From: CAIVSN01 sp036171455
GTDB lineage: Bacteria; Patescibacteriota; Gracilibacteria; BD1-5; UBA2023
Direction: 5' to 3'
Length of the DNA: 21,910 nt
Assembly: GCA_036171455.1 (NCBI GenBank)
Contig: JAVHRB010000008.1
Location: 1-21,910 of the forward strand
The notes under the pieces were generated by a model, which saw only the letters and a list, made by a program, of their open reading frames with translations, was not told the DNA's origin and searched no databases. Made by a program: the position numbers and the translations under genes. How positions within the stretch are numbered: position 1 is the first letter of the stretch; every line of letters starts with the position of its first letter. Shown in pieces: positions 1-7,634 of the stretch.

Positions 1-54
1 AACGTACGACCTCAAGGTTATGAGCCTTGCGAGCTACCACTGCTCTACTCCGCG
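1..54 (-). tRNA. initiator tRNA-fMet (CAT), cut by window start
   Basis: On the minus strand the sequence begins with acceptor strand CGCGGAG, then TA, D-stem GAGC/GCTC, and anticodon arm CAAGG-CTCATAA-CCTTG with anticodon CAT. It runs into the T arm, where the window ends. The 5' C and the A11:U24 pair in the D-stem (GAGC/GCTC) are hallmarks of bacterial initiator tRNAs. Of the three G:C pairs usual at 29-31/39-41, the first is replaced by A29:U41. The 3' part, including the acceptor 3' strand, is outside the window, so the C1/A72 mismatch cannot be checked. Confidence 0.88.
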
Positions 55-110
55 ATATAACTTCCGTTGAGAAGTGACCATATTGTATGGAAAAACAAAA
101 AAAAGCAAAC

Positions 111-137
111 AAAAAAAGCCTCCATGTTGAGGAGACT
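111..137 (-). terminator. intrinsic terminator after the tRNA-Met gene
   Basis: Read on the minus strand, AGTCTCC and GGAGGCT form a 7-bp stem (one T:G wobble) around a 7-base loop, followed at once by a run of T. It lies 16 bases past the CCA end of the upstream tRNA gene, separating that tRNA from the initiator tRNA. Confidence 0.75.
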
Positions 138-152
138 TGTAAAAATTCGAAT

Positions 153-227
153 TGGTGCCAATGAGTGGAGTCGAACCACCGACCGCAGGGGTATGAATCC
201 TGTGCTCTACCGCTGAGCTACATTGGC
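153..227 (-). tRNA. tRNA-Met (CAT anticodon), with encoded CCA
   Basis: The minus strand folds into a full cloverleaf: acceptor GCCAATG/CATTGGC, discriminator A, encoded CCA, D-stem GCTC/GAGC, T-stem GGTGG/CCACT with a TTCGACT loop. The anticodon arm is CAGGA-TTCATAC-CCCTG, giving anticodon CAT after U33; the closing 31-39 pair is an A-C mismatch. The lack of initiator features suggests elongator Met. An isoleucine tRNA with a lysidine-modified CAU anticodon has the same DNA anticodon and cannot be excluded. It is not the UGA-reading glycine tRNA: a TCA anticodon would need a register that breaks the stem. Confidence 0.88.
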
Positions 228-237
228 AAGTGGGCGG

Positions 238-265
238 AGGATATACAAAACCGCCCGAGAGTCAA
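238..265 (-). promoter_or_regulatory. promoter of the tRNA genes
   Basis: Minus-strand TTGACT at 265-260 and TATCCT at 243-238 are separated by 16 bases and would start transcription a few bases upstream of the tRNA 5' end at 227. A GGGCGG/CCGCCC inverted repeat (232-237 and 251-256) overlaps the -10 box and spacer. Confidence 0.65.
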
Positions 266-319
266 GAAAAACCGAGGAAAAAAGCACCTCGGAACAACCC
301 TAAAAACCTTGAATTTCAT

Positions 320-347
320 TTGACTTCCGATACCTTTACCCTACAAT
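320..347 (+). promoter_or_regulatory. fusA promoter
   Basis: TTGACT at 320-325 and TACAAT at 342-347 are 16 bases apart, a close match to sigma70-type boxes. A start near 354 would give an AT-rich leader of about 36 bases before the fusA ATG. The leader has no Shine-Dalgarno sequence at the usual distance; AAGGA lies more than 20 bases upstream of the ATG. Confidence 0.75.
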
Positions 348-389
348 TCGCGCGTCACAAACAAGGACACATTTTTTAAATTATTTTTT

Positions 390-2534
390 ATGGCTATTGC
401 GAGCGATTTGCGAAATGTCCGCAACTTCGGTATCTGTGCTCACATCGATGCAGGAAAAACTACCACTTCCGAACGTATTCTTTTCTATTCCGGAAAATCT
501 CACAAGATTGGAGAAGTTCATGACGGTGCGGCAACTATGGACTGGATGGAACAGGAAAAGGAACGTGGCATAACCATTACTTCCGCTGCTACCACCACGA
601 GTTGGAAGGGGATTCAACTCAACTTGATCGATACTCCGGGGCACGTTGACTTCACCATCGAAGTAGAGCGCTCCATGCGAGTTCTCGACGGAGCCGTGGC
701 GGTTTTCGACGCATCACAAGGAGTAGAACCTCAATCTGAAACCGTTTGGAAACAAGCTGATAAGTATGGTGTTCCTCGAATTGCTTTTGCGAACAAGATG
801 GACAAGACAGGGGCGTCTTTTGAAATGACCCTCCAATCCATCAAAGATCGTCTCACTGGACCAAATAAAATTCTCCCAATCCAACTCCCTATCGGAGAAG
901 AAGGAGATTTTTCCGGAATCATCGACTGCGTGGAGAAAAAAGCCTACAAATTCGAAGGGAAGATGGGGGAAATAGTCGTCGAAATCGACATCCCGGATTC
1001 TTACAAGGAAACAGTCGAAGCAATGCACACTGCCATTATCGAAAAGGCCGCGGATCAGGACGAAGTACTTATGAACGCGTACTTTGACACTGGAACACTC
1101 ACGATTCCACAAATCAAGGAAGGTCTTCGAAAAGGGACAGTTTCTGATTCTCTCTATCTCCTCATGTGTGGTTCTTCCCTCATGAACAAAGGAGTTCAAC
1201 TCATTCTTGATGCGGTAGTAGAATATCTCCCGTCTCCTATGGACATCAATGAGGGAACCATTACTGGTCATGATGCTAACGATGAGGAAAAAAACCTTAC
1301 TTTCAAACAGGAAGCAAGCGAACCTCTTGCTGCTCTTGCATTCAAGATTATGACCGACCCATTCGTAGGTCGAATCACGTTTGTTCGAGTTTATTCTGGA
1401 ACCCTCAAGTCTGGTAGTTATGTTATGAATCCTATTTCTGGACAAAAAGAACGAATTGGACGATTGCTCCAGATGCACGCCAACCAACGGCTCGAAATCG
1501 ACGAGATTCCCGCGGGAAACATCGGTGCAGTCATCGGTCTCAAAGACACAAAAACGGGAGATACTCTCTGTGATGACAGCAAGCCAATTATCCTCGAACG
1601 GATGGAATTCCCAGAGCCAGTTATTTCTGTTGCGGTAGAACCAAAAACGAAAGCTGACCAAGAACGAATGGGAATGGCACTCTCCAAACTTGCGGAAGAA
1701 GATCCTTCTTTCCGAGTAACTTCCAATCAGGAAACTGGGCAGACTATTATCCAAGGGATGGGAGAACTTCACCTCGAAATCATCGTCGACCGGATGCGAC
1801 GGGAATTCAAGGTAGAGTCCAACGTTGGAGCACCTCAGGTTGCGTATCGTGAGACCATAACTCAAACAGTAAAAGATCAAGATGGAATCCACAAGAAACA
1901 ATCAGGAGGACGCGGACAATTTGGACACGTCGTTATAACATTCGAACCGATTACTCCAGAAGAACGAAGAGCAAATCCTGAAACATTGGTTGAAGAAAAC
2001 GTATTCATCAACAAGATTGTCGGAGGAGTTATCCCACGAGAATTTATTCCCGGAATTGAAAAAGGTCTCAAAAAAGCCTACTCACGAGGACTGATTGCCG
2101 GGTATCCAATCGTTGATGTCAAAGCGACGCTTACGTTTGGGAGCTACCACGACGTTGACTCGAATGAACTTTCGTTCCAACTCGCTGGTATCAAGGCATT
2201 CCGAAATGCAGCCAGCAAGTCTCGACCGGTTCTCCTTGAACCAATCATGAAGGTAGAAGTGAACACTCCGGAAGAATATATGGGAGATGTTCTCGGAAAC
2301 CTCAATTCGAAGCGTGGACAAATCACAGAGATGACAGAGCGAGGACTTGCAAAAATTCTCCGGGCTTTCGTACCGCTTTCCGAAATGTTCGGATACTCCA
2401 CGGATCTGAGATCGATGTCTCAAGGTCGAGCTACCTATGTAATGGAATTTTCTCATTACAGTCAGGTTCCAGCAAATATCACAGAAAAAATCCGAGCGGA
2501 ACGAGGAGTGAAATTCGAAGAAGACGATGAATAG
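390..2534 (+). CDS. fusA: elongation factor G
   Basis: EF-G, the translational GTPase that drives ribosome translocation and, with ribosome recycling factor, splits ribosomes after termination. The 714-residue product is slightly longer than the usual 690-700. GTPase motifs are all visible: P-loop AHIDAGKT (residues 17-24), switch I RGITI, DTPGHVD, NKMD, and the later CGSS segment. Domain II follows, and the C-terminal half carries the domain IV and V pattern (GGRGQFGHV, GVIPREFIPG, YMGDVLGNLNSKRGQI). The ATG at 390 places the conserved N-terminus at once after the start. There are no internal TGA codons and the stop is TAG. It stands alone rather than in an rpsL-rpsG-fusA-tuf cluster within this window, has its own promoter, and ends just before a terminator shared with the convergent gene. 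Confidence 0.98.
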   Translation: MAIASDLRNVRNFGICAHIDAGKTTTSERILFYSGKSHKIGEVHDGAATMDWMEQEKERGITITSAATTTSWKGIQLNLIDTPGHVDFTIEVERSMRVLDGAVAVFDASQGVEPQSETVWKQADKYGVPRIAFANKMDKTGASFEMTLQSIKDRLTGPNKILPIQLPIGEEGDFSGIIDCVEKKAYKFEGKMGEIVVEIDIPDSYKETVEAMHTAIIEKAADQDEVLMNAYFDTGTLTIPQIKEGLRKGTVSDSLYLLMCGSSLMNKGVQLILDAVVEYLPSPMDINEGTITGHDANDEEKNLTFKQEASEPLAALAFKIMTDPFVGRITFVRVYSGTLKSGSYVMNPISGQKERIGRLLQMHANQRLEIDEIPAGNIGAVIGLKDTKTGDTLCDDSKPIILERMEFPEPVISVAVEPKTKADQERMGMALSKLAEEDPSFRVTSNQETGQTIIQGMGELHLEIIVDRMRREFKVESNVGAPQVAYRETITQTVKDQDGIHKKQSGGRGQFGHVVITFEPITPEERRANPETLVEENVFINKIVGGVIPREFIPGIEKGLKKAYSRGLIAGYPIVDVKATLTFGSYHDVDSNELSFQLAGIKAFRNAASKSRPVLLEPIMKVEVNTPEEYMGDVLGNLNSKRGQITEMTERGLAKILRAFVPLSEMFGYSTDLRSMSQGRATYVMEFSHYSQVPANITEKIRAERGVKFEEDDE

Positions 2535-2554
2535 AAATATATCTCTGATACCAT

Positions 2555-2585
2555 AAAAATCTCCTCGGTAACGGGGAGATTTTTT
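2555..2585. terminator. bidirectional intrinsic terminator between fusA and the convergent gene
   Basis: AAAAATCTCC and GGAGATTTTT form a perfect 10-bp stem around a 10-base loop. The A-run on one side and T-run on the other let it act in both directions, ending fusA on the plus strand and the lysS-linked gene on the minus strand. Confidence 0.88.
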
Positions 2586-2601
2586 AGAAATTCGGAATGG
2601 T

Positions 2602-3489
2602 TTATTTTTTTCAACCTTGACCCATAGCATTCATCTGTGCTATAATAGCTTTGAGTTCCTCACCGGTAGTCCTATTACTAAATATGAACTCACCATCTAC
2701 CATACCAGAAGGTGGGAGATTTTCTACGGCTCGAGATTCTGGAATCGTTTCATTTTTTGCCAAAGTCCCTACATTTTGAATATTCTCTGATTTTTTAGAT
2801 ACCATACCAGTATTTTGATTCGAGGTATCCTCGGTGGCAATTTCTGCACTTTTCGTTACCGACGATAATTTTTCAGCAGCAATTTCTTCTCTAGGAATAG
2901 AGTCAACCGGAACGGAATTCGGCTTGTCTTTAAATCTTGCATACGTCTTTTGCATGACTATAACTTCAAAAGGAGGTATTTGATATTCTTTTTCGGTCTT
3001 TTTTTCCAATGACGCGGTAGGTTGTTTTTTCTTGGGAGGAGGGGTCGGCGTATCAAGTATCAACATAACGGAAGTAGCAACTGTCACAGAAAGAAGTGTT
3101 GCTCCGGAAAAAATAACAAGATGACGAGAATTTTTATTATTCATGAGCTTCAAAAACACGCTTCGTATTTTTTCAACAGTACCTTGGGAAGCTTGAATTT
3201 TTTCGGGTTCCTGCGTTGCTATCGGGGAACTTTTCGCCTGAGAAGATCTGAGTACTTTTAATGATGAAGGAGAAAGATATTTTTTATGTACTTTGATCAT
3301 AGTTCCCTGCGATATTGGAACTCCTGTATTCTGACGAATATCCCCATTTACTGGCATAATTTTATTCTCGGACATGATGGCTCGAATGACATCCGTCTTT
3401 GTCTCAGGTACCCCAAAAATTGACAGAAGCATTTTGAAATTTATCCCCGGCTGGTAGAGTACCACGGCATAATCTTCGAGTTCTCTCAT
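2602..3489 (-). CDS. hypothetical single-pass membrane protein
   Basis: I do not recognise a family. With TGA read as glycine (codon 293) the protein is 295 residues and stops at TAA 2602-2604; the standard code would cut it three residues early. Visible layout: about 120 N-terminal residues rich in Lys, Ser and Gln, one clear hydrophobic segment near residues 123-145 flanked by basic residues, a proline-lysine stretch (TPTPPPKKK), and a long polar Ser/Thr/Glu-rich tail that probably lies outside the membrane. The segment around residues 45-72 ends in a form reminiscent of a LysM-like or SpoVID-like tail (GTMIKVHKKYLSP), but I would not name it. It follows lysS by 60 bases on the same strand with no obvious promoter, so the two may be co-transcribed. 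Start: first ATG in frame; no Shine-Dalgarno is visible. Confidence 0.7.
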
Positions 3490-3549
3490 AGCATAGGGAA
3501 CTTTTTTTCAATTGATCAATTCGTATTTTTCATAATGGATTCCTTGGAA

Positions 3550-5121
3550 TTACTCCTCCAAATTTCTGGATTTCATCAATGGAAACAATACTACGTCTCG
3601 CAAATTATTTTGTTCCGTCAGAAGTGCAATGATGCGATCAACTCCCATTCCCCAACCGGATATCGGTGGCATGCCGTATTCCATAGCGCGGACGAATTCC
3701 GCATCTCCTGTCATCGCCTCCTCATCTCCGCTCGCGAGCGCCGCTTCTCCTGCACGGAAACGTTCCGCCTGGTCTATCGGATCTACGAGTTCAGAATAGG
3801 AATTCACGAGTTCCCAACCGTTGATGACCAATTGGAATGCATCCGCTTGTTCCGAATACAAGTCATTCCTGCGAGCAAACGGTTTGAGTACAATAGGGTA
3901 GTTGTACAAAAATGTCGGATTGATAAGCTTCGGACGGGATATTTTCTTGTAGAGGTAGTCGATGAGCGTTGTGAGTCCCATCTGATCCATTCCTTCTATC
4001 ATAATCCCCTGGGTTTTGATGTCGTTTCGCAAGGATTCCACGTCAGTATATTGGGAAACATCAATTCCTGTATCATTTTTTACCATCTCGATATAATCCA
4101 CCCGAGCCCATGGAGTCGTAAAATCCACATCGATGAGTTCTTCGGATTTATTGAGAATTTTCCGATTCCTTTCGATTCCGAGCGTATCGAACAGATAATC
4201 GAACATTTTTTCGGTAAATGCCATATTGTCGCGAAAGGTCCAATAGTTCGCATTGTGTTCCAAGTGCAAATGTTCGGGTAGATGGGAAGGATCCTGACCC
4301 TCGTTACGAAAGGCTTTCCCAAGTTCGAAAATCTTATCCATACCAGAGAGATTCATGAGTTTCAGGGGAATTTCATGGGAAATTCTCAAAAAAACATCCG
4401 TATCCATGGCATTTTGATGCGTAATATAGGGACGGGCAGCAGCACCGGTAGCAGCATTTGTCAAAACCTGGCCTTCGATTTCCACAAACCCCTCTTTCCA
4501 ATAAAACTCGCGGAGCGTCCGGATAAAATCGGAGCGGAAGCGAAAACGTTTCATCGTGGATTCATCCGTTATGAGATCCAAATGCCGTTCCCGGTATTTT
4601 ATTTCCGAATCAACAAGTCCATGAAATTTTTCTGGCAATGGCCGCAATGCTTTCCCGAGAAAAACGAATTCCGATACAAAAACCGTGAGTTCCCCCTTGT
4701 GAGTTCGGAATAATTCCCCTTTGAGTCCGATAAAATCGCCTAAATCCAATAGCTTCTCTGTAAATTTGAATGCTGTTACTCCGTTTTCCTCATCTCCAAG
4801 ATGCTCCAAAGCCACTCCCCCCACTGAAATTTTGCAATTTTCCCGAGAAAACATGATTTGTATTCTCCCACTATCATCTTGAATATGAGCAAAAGCAATC
4901 TTTCCGAAACTTCGGTACAAAACGATCCGACCGGCCGTTTCCGTATCCATAACCGGATGAGGAATAATTTCTTCAATCGGTCGAAATGTCAGTGGTTCCC
5001 GTGCCAATAAGGATCCTATGGTATCTTTTTTGGCAAATGTATCCGGATATGCCGCGACTCCGAGGTTGCGGATTTTCTCAAGTTTGAGCTTGCGAACCGA
5101 TATTTCATCATTTCCTGACAT
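3550..5121 (-). CDS. lysS: lysine--tRNA ligase, class II
   Basis: Charges tRNA-Lys with lysine using ATP. The 523-residue product has the class II LysRS plan: an N-terminal OB-fold anticodon-binding domain (around residues 60-165, with GRIVLYRSFGKIAF and IQDDSGRIQI), then the catalytic core with KYRERHLDL, the ATGAAARPYITHQNAMD segment, motif 2 beginning FRNEG (near 271) and motif 3 GWGMGVDRIIALL (near 489). The lysine-pocket stretch NSYSEL corresponds to the NGFSEL of E. coli LysRS. Motif 2 is unusual: after FRNEG comes QDPSHLPEHLHLEH where most LysRS have a HNPEFTMLE-type run. I chose ATG at 5121 because the conserved N-terminus follows directly; the longer frame needs a TTG start inside the promoter. 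No internal TGA; stop TAA. Divergent from pyrG. Confidence 0.93.
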   Translation of the reverse strand: MSGNDEISVRKLKLEKIRNLGVAAYPDTFAKKDTIGSLLAREPLTFRPIEEIIPHPVMDTETAGRIVLYRSFGKIAFAHIQDDSGRIQIMFSRENCKISVGGVALEHLGDEENGVTAFKFTEKLLDLGDFIGLKGELFRTHKGELTVFVSEFVFLGKALRPLPEKFHGLVDSEIKYRERHLDLITDESTMKRFRFRSDFIRTLREFYWKEGFVEIEGQVLTNAATGAAARPYITHQNAMDTDVFLRISHEIPLKLMNLSGMDKIFELGKAFRNEGQDPSHLPEHLHLEHNANYWTFRDNMAFTEKMFDYLFDTLGIERNRKILNKSEELIDVDFTTPWARVDYIEMVKNDTGIDVSQYTDVESLRNDIKTQGIMIEGMDQMGLTTLIDYLYKKISRPKLINPTFLYNYPIVLKPFARRNDLYSEQADAFQLVINGWELVNSYSELVDPIDQAERFRAGEAALASGDEEAMTGDAEFVRAMEYGMPPISGWGMGVDRIIALLTEQNNLRDVVLFPLMKSRNLEE

Positions 5122-5152
5122 AAAAGAAGTTTTTAATACTACGAAGGTTTCA

Positions 5153-5180
5153 ATCCTATAAAAAATACTCAAAAAGTCAA
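5153..5180 (-). promoter_or_regulatory. lysS promoter
   Basis: Minus-strand TTGACT (5180-5175) and TAGGAT (5158-5153) with a 16-base spacer, 32 bases upstream of the lysS ATG at 5121. Confidence 0.6.
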
Positions 5181-5347
5181 AGCTGGCAAGGGTGGGAAAT
5201 AGTACGAAAAAGAGCCATTGGAATGGTATATTTCATTTATAAAAATTCTCATATTTTGATAATTTCCTCTTCCGTGGAAAATTGATCTTGGAGAATAGAG
5301 ATAAAATATGACACCCGTATTGTGAATCAGAAATTACAATTGTCACC
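5181..5347. other. AT-rich spacer between divergent lysS and pyrG promoters
   Basis: I see no gene, RNA or strong repeat here. The stretch is AT-rich with short A and T runs. The minus-strand open frame that crosses it is antisense to pyrG and lacks any family signal. Confidence 0.5.
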
Positions 5348-5375
5348 TTGCAAAAAAAAAGTTTCAGGGTATCTT
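5348..5375 (+). promoter_or_regulatory. candidate pyrG promoter
   Basis: TTGCAA at 5348-5353 and TATCTT at 5370-5375 are 16 bases apart. The predicted start is about 5382-5383, which coincides with the ATG of a short leader frame. This is the best promoter match upstream of pyrG and places the terminator hairpin at 5422-5446 inside the transcribed leader. Confidence 0.5.
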
Positions 5376-5382
5376 TTCTTTC

Positions 5383-5418
5383 ATGAAGCATTATTGATTC
5401 GAATCCAGGTACTTTTAA
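5383..5418 (+). CDS. possible 11-residue pyrG leader peptide
   Basis: A short frame reads ATG AAG CAT TAT TGA TTC and onward to TAA at 5416-5418. With UGA as glycine it encodes MKHYGFESRYF. The ATG sits where the promoter at 5348-5375 predicts the transcript start, so it could be translated as a leaderless message. Its stop codon ends three bases before the 5' arm of the terminator hairpin, so a ribosome that reached the stop would mask that arm. This is the geometry expected of translation-coupled attenuation. The frame is short enough to occur by chance and I recognise no homologue; confidence rests only on its placement. Confidence 0.35.
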
Positions 5419-5421
5419 CAA

Positions 5422-5446
5422 AAGAGGTCTCACCGACCTCTTTTTT
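5422..5446 (+). terminator. intrinsic terminator in the pyrG leader (candidate attenuator)
   Basis: AAGAGGTC (5422-5429) and GACCTCTT (5435-5442) make a perfect 8-bp stem with the 5-base loop TCACC, running into six T residues. The T-run ends only 11 bases before the pyrG ATG. The gene to the left, lysS, is transcribed away, so no upstream gene needs this terminator. Its likely role is premature termination of the pyrG transcript. Confidence 0.75.
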
Positions 5447-5457
5447 CTTGTCCAATT

Positions 5458-7059
5458 ATGAAAGTCATATTCGTTACCGGCGGCGTTTTGTCCGGAATAG
5501 GAAAAGGAATTACCGCGGCGAGTATTGGAGCCATTCTCAAAGGAATGAACCACAAGGTCTTCTGTCAAAAATTCGATGGATACCTCAATGTAGATCCTGG
5601 AACGATGAGCCCCTTCCAACATGGGGAGGTTTTTGTAACAGAAGACGGAACAGAGACGGATTTGGATCTGGGACATTACGAGCGATTCCTCGATGTGGAA
5701 CTCAATCAATTTTCCTCGTTCACCACCGGAAAAATCTACGAAGAAATCATTTCCCGAGAACGGAAAGGAGAATATTTGGGAGGAACCGTCCAAATTGTCC
5801 CTCATCTCACCGACCTCATCAAGGAAAAAATCATGCTGGGATACCAAACTTCCGGAGCTGACATTACCATAGTGGAAATCGGGGGAACCGTCGGGGACAT
5901 GGAAAATGAATATCTCCTCGAAAGTGCGCGGCAACTCCATATAGAGCTTTGACGAGAAAACGCAATTTTCGTGCACGTAGCACTCCTTCCCTACCTTGGT
6001 GCGAGCAAAGAACTTAAAACCAAACCAGTACAGCATTCGGTACGGGAACTCATGAGCTATGGAATAACACCAGATTATCTCGTGCTCCGCGCGGATATGG
6101 AAATCCCAGATGATGTCCTCGAAAAAGTTGCACGAGCCACCGGAATCCGACATTCTCATGTTATTCCAGCAGCGACCGCAGACAGTATTTACCGGGTTCC
6201 TTTGGATTTTGAGAAATTTTGACTGTCAGGAAAACTTTCAGCAAGCCTGGGACTACCAAACCAAAAATGTGACCTCGCGAAGTGGGAACATCTCGTAGAA
6301 AACATTTCTGCTTCTGAGGAAATTCTAAATCTGGGAATGATTGGCAAATACAACGACCTCGAAGATGCCTATTATTCCCTCAACGAATGACTTCGGACGG
6401 CTGGGTATTTTTATCGGAAAAAAATCAAACTGAATTTTATCGATGCGACCCTCGTGGAAGAAAAAGGCATTTCCATTCTGGCAGGATTGGACGGTATCTG
6501 TATACCTGGAGGATTCTGAGAACGATGAATCGAAGGGATGATACTTGCAACTGAATATGCCCGGACACACAAAATCCCTTTCCTCGGAATCTGCCTCGGA
6601 TCTCAGATTATGGCCATCGAATTCGCAAGGAATGTTCTTGGTATCGCAGATGCGAACAGTGAAGAATTTTCACCAGATGGGAAATCGAACGTCGTCCGAA
6701 TTATGGAAACTCAAAAAACGGTACAATCCAAAGGAGGCACTATGCGTTTAGGAACCTATCCATGCGAGATCAGGAAAGGTTCACTCGCTCACGAAATCTA
6801 TGGATCGGAAACGATTTCCGAACGCCACCGCCACCGCTTTGAGTTTGATCCGAAATACCGAGAACCAATGGAAAAAGCAGGATTTGTTGTTTCTGCAGTA
6901 TCCCCGGACGGGTTGCTCGCGGAAATTGTCGAGCTCCGAGACCATCCGTACATGATTGCCACGCAAGCACATCCGGAGTTTAAATCGAGACCGACAGAGC
7001 CACACCCGCTGTTTCTAGGATTGGTACGGGGGATGATACAGAATATGAGCAAATCCTAA
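5458..7059 (+). CDS. pyrG: CTP synthase, with five in-frame UGA (Gly) codons
   Basis: Makes CTP from UTP, ATP and glutamine, the last step of pyrimidine nucleotide synthesis. Read with UGA as glycine it is one 533-residue frame ending in TAA, close to the 545 residues of E. coli PyrG. The N-terminal synthetase domain has TGGVLSGIGKG (residues 7-17) and the KTKPVQHSV run. The C-terminal class I glutamine amidotransferase domain has GGF-(UGA)-ER-(UGA)-IEGM, nucleophile Cys379 in GICLG, and His505/Glu507 in AHPEF. In-frame TGA codons are 165, 255, 311, 354 and 357. Codons 165, 354 and 357 match glycines of E. coli PyrG (EIGRE, GGFGYRGVEGM). The standard code would break the gene into at least three pieces. 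No Shine-Dalgarno is seen; a leader terminator lies directly upstream. Confidence 0.97.
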
Positions 7060-7161
7060 AAACATTCCAGATACCCGACGGAAGCGAGATAACAAGCGGT
7101 TTAAAGAAGATTCCAAAATTCGAAAGCCATTCAGAAAAAACGGGGTGGAGTTGGAGATTTC

Positions 7162-7569
7162 CTACTCGATCACATCACTAAAATCATCACGTTTTCCGTC
7201 CTTCCGATATTCATGGATACCGTTCCGCGTCGCGAGTAATGCGAGGCAGGCAGCCATCTGTCGTTTCGGAGAAATATCCCCGCCAATCATTTCCCGGACG
7301 CTTTCGTAGGTGTAACCGAGAATTTCATCAAGCGTCACTCCGATAATCGCCTCTCCAAAAATCGCAGCCGCCGCGGTCGTCACGATGGCGGTATCCCCTT
7401 CGAAAGCATATTCCGTCACTCGCCCATCTCCTACTACGATATGCACCATCATACTATCACCACAACTTCGATTGTTCTCATGATAGGAAAAAGTCGGGTT
7501 TGGCAAAGTCCCCTTGTTCGGGGGATTTTTGGCATATTCGAGCATGAGGGCAGAAGCGTCAGAGTTCAT
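7162..7569 (-). CDS. sufU: SufU/IscU-like Fe-S scaffold or sulfur-transfer protein
   Basis: Belongs to the NifU N-terminal (IscU/SufU) family: in Firmicutes SufU accepts sulfur from SufS, while IscU is an assembly scaffold. The 135 residues carry the N-terminal NPPNKG, SCGDSM with Cys36 and Asp38, the FEGDTAIVTTAAA segment, and MAACLALL with Cys108. Cys36 and Cys108 match two of the three family cysteines. The middle cysteine, expected in the FEG-x-x-AI segment, appears to be Thr60. The zinc/cluster site is therefore incomplete, or another residue substitutes. It is the last gene of the suf cluster, 65 bases downstream of sufS on the same strand, which supports a sulfur-relay role. Stop TAG; no TGA inside. 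Confidence 0.82.
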   Translation of the reverse strand: MNSDASALMLEYAKNPPNKGTLPNPTFSYHENNRSCGDSMMVHIVVGDGRVTEYAFEGDTAIVTTAAAAIFGEAIIGVTLDEILGYTYESVREMIGGDISPKRQMAACLALLATRNGIHEYRKDGKRDDFSDVIE

Positions 7570-7634
7570 GTGAGGATGAGAAAAATGTATTGATAGGGTT
7601 TGAGCAATAATAGAAGGTATTCTCGACCCAGGAA

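Noticed and set aside
153..227. tRNA with a UCA anticodon that would read UGA
   Set aside because: The register giving TCA breaks the anticodon stem; the well-paired register gives CAT.
272..292. CCGAGG/CCTCGG hairpin as a terminator
   Set aside because: It lies between divergent promoters and has no T-run on either strand.
714..1901. 395-residue minus-strand open frame inside fusA
   Set aside because: It is antisense to a clear EF-G gene and has no family motif; long antisense frames are common in this code and codon usage.
3441..3533. 30-codon minus-strand small ORF with an AAGGA-like site, between lysS and the next gene
   Set aside because: It overlaps the hypothetical membrane protein out of frame, resembles nothing, and is short enough to be chance.
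3535..4281. 248-residue plus-strand open frame over lysS
   Set aside because: Antisense shadow of the LysRS catalytic domain with no recognisable motif.
5233..6159. 308-residue minus-strand open frame over the pyrG start
   Set aside because: Overlaps the pyrG leader and gene; its composition looks like a shadow and no motif is present.
5458..7059. pyrG as a pseudogene with premature stops
   Set aside because: All interruptions are in-frame TGA at glycine positions, with no frameshift; the same pattern recurs in nine other genes.
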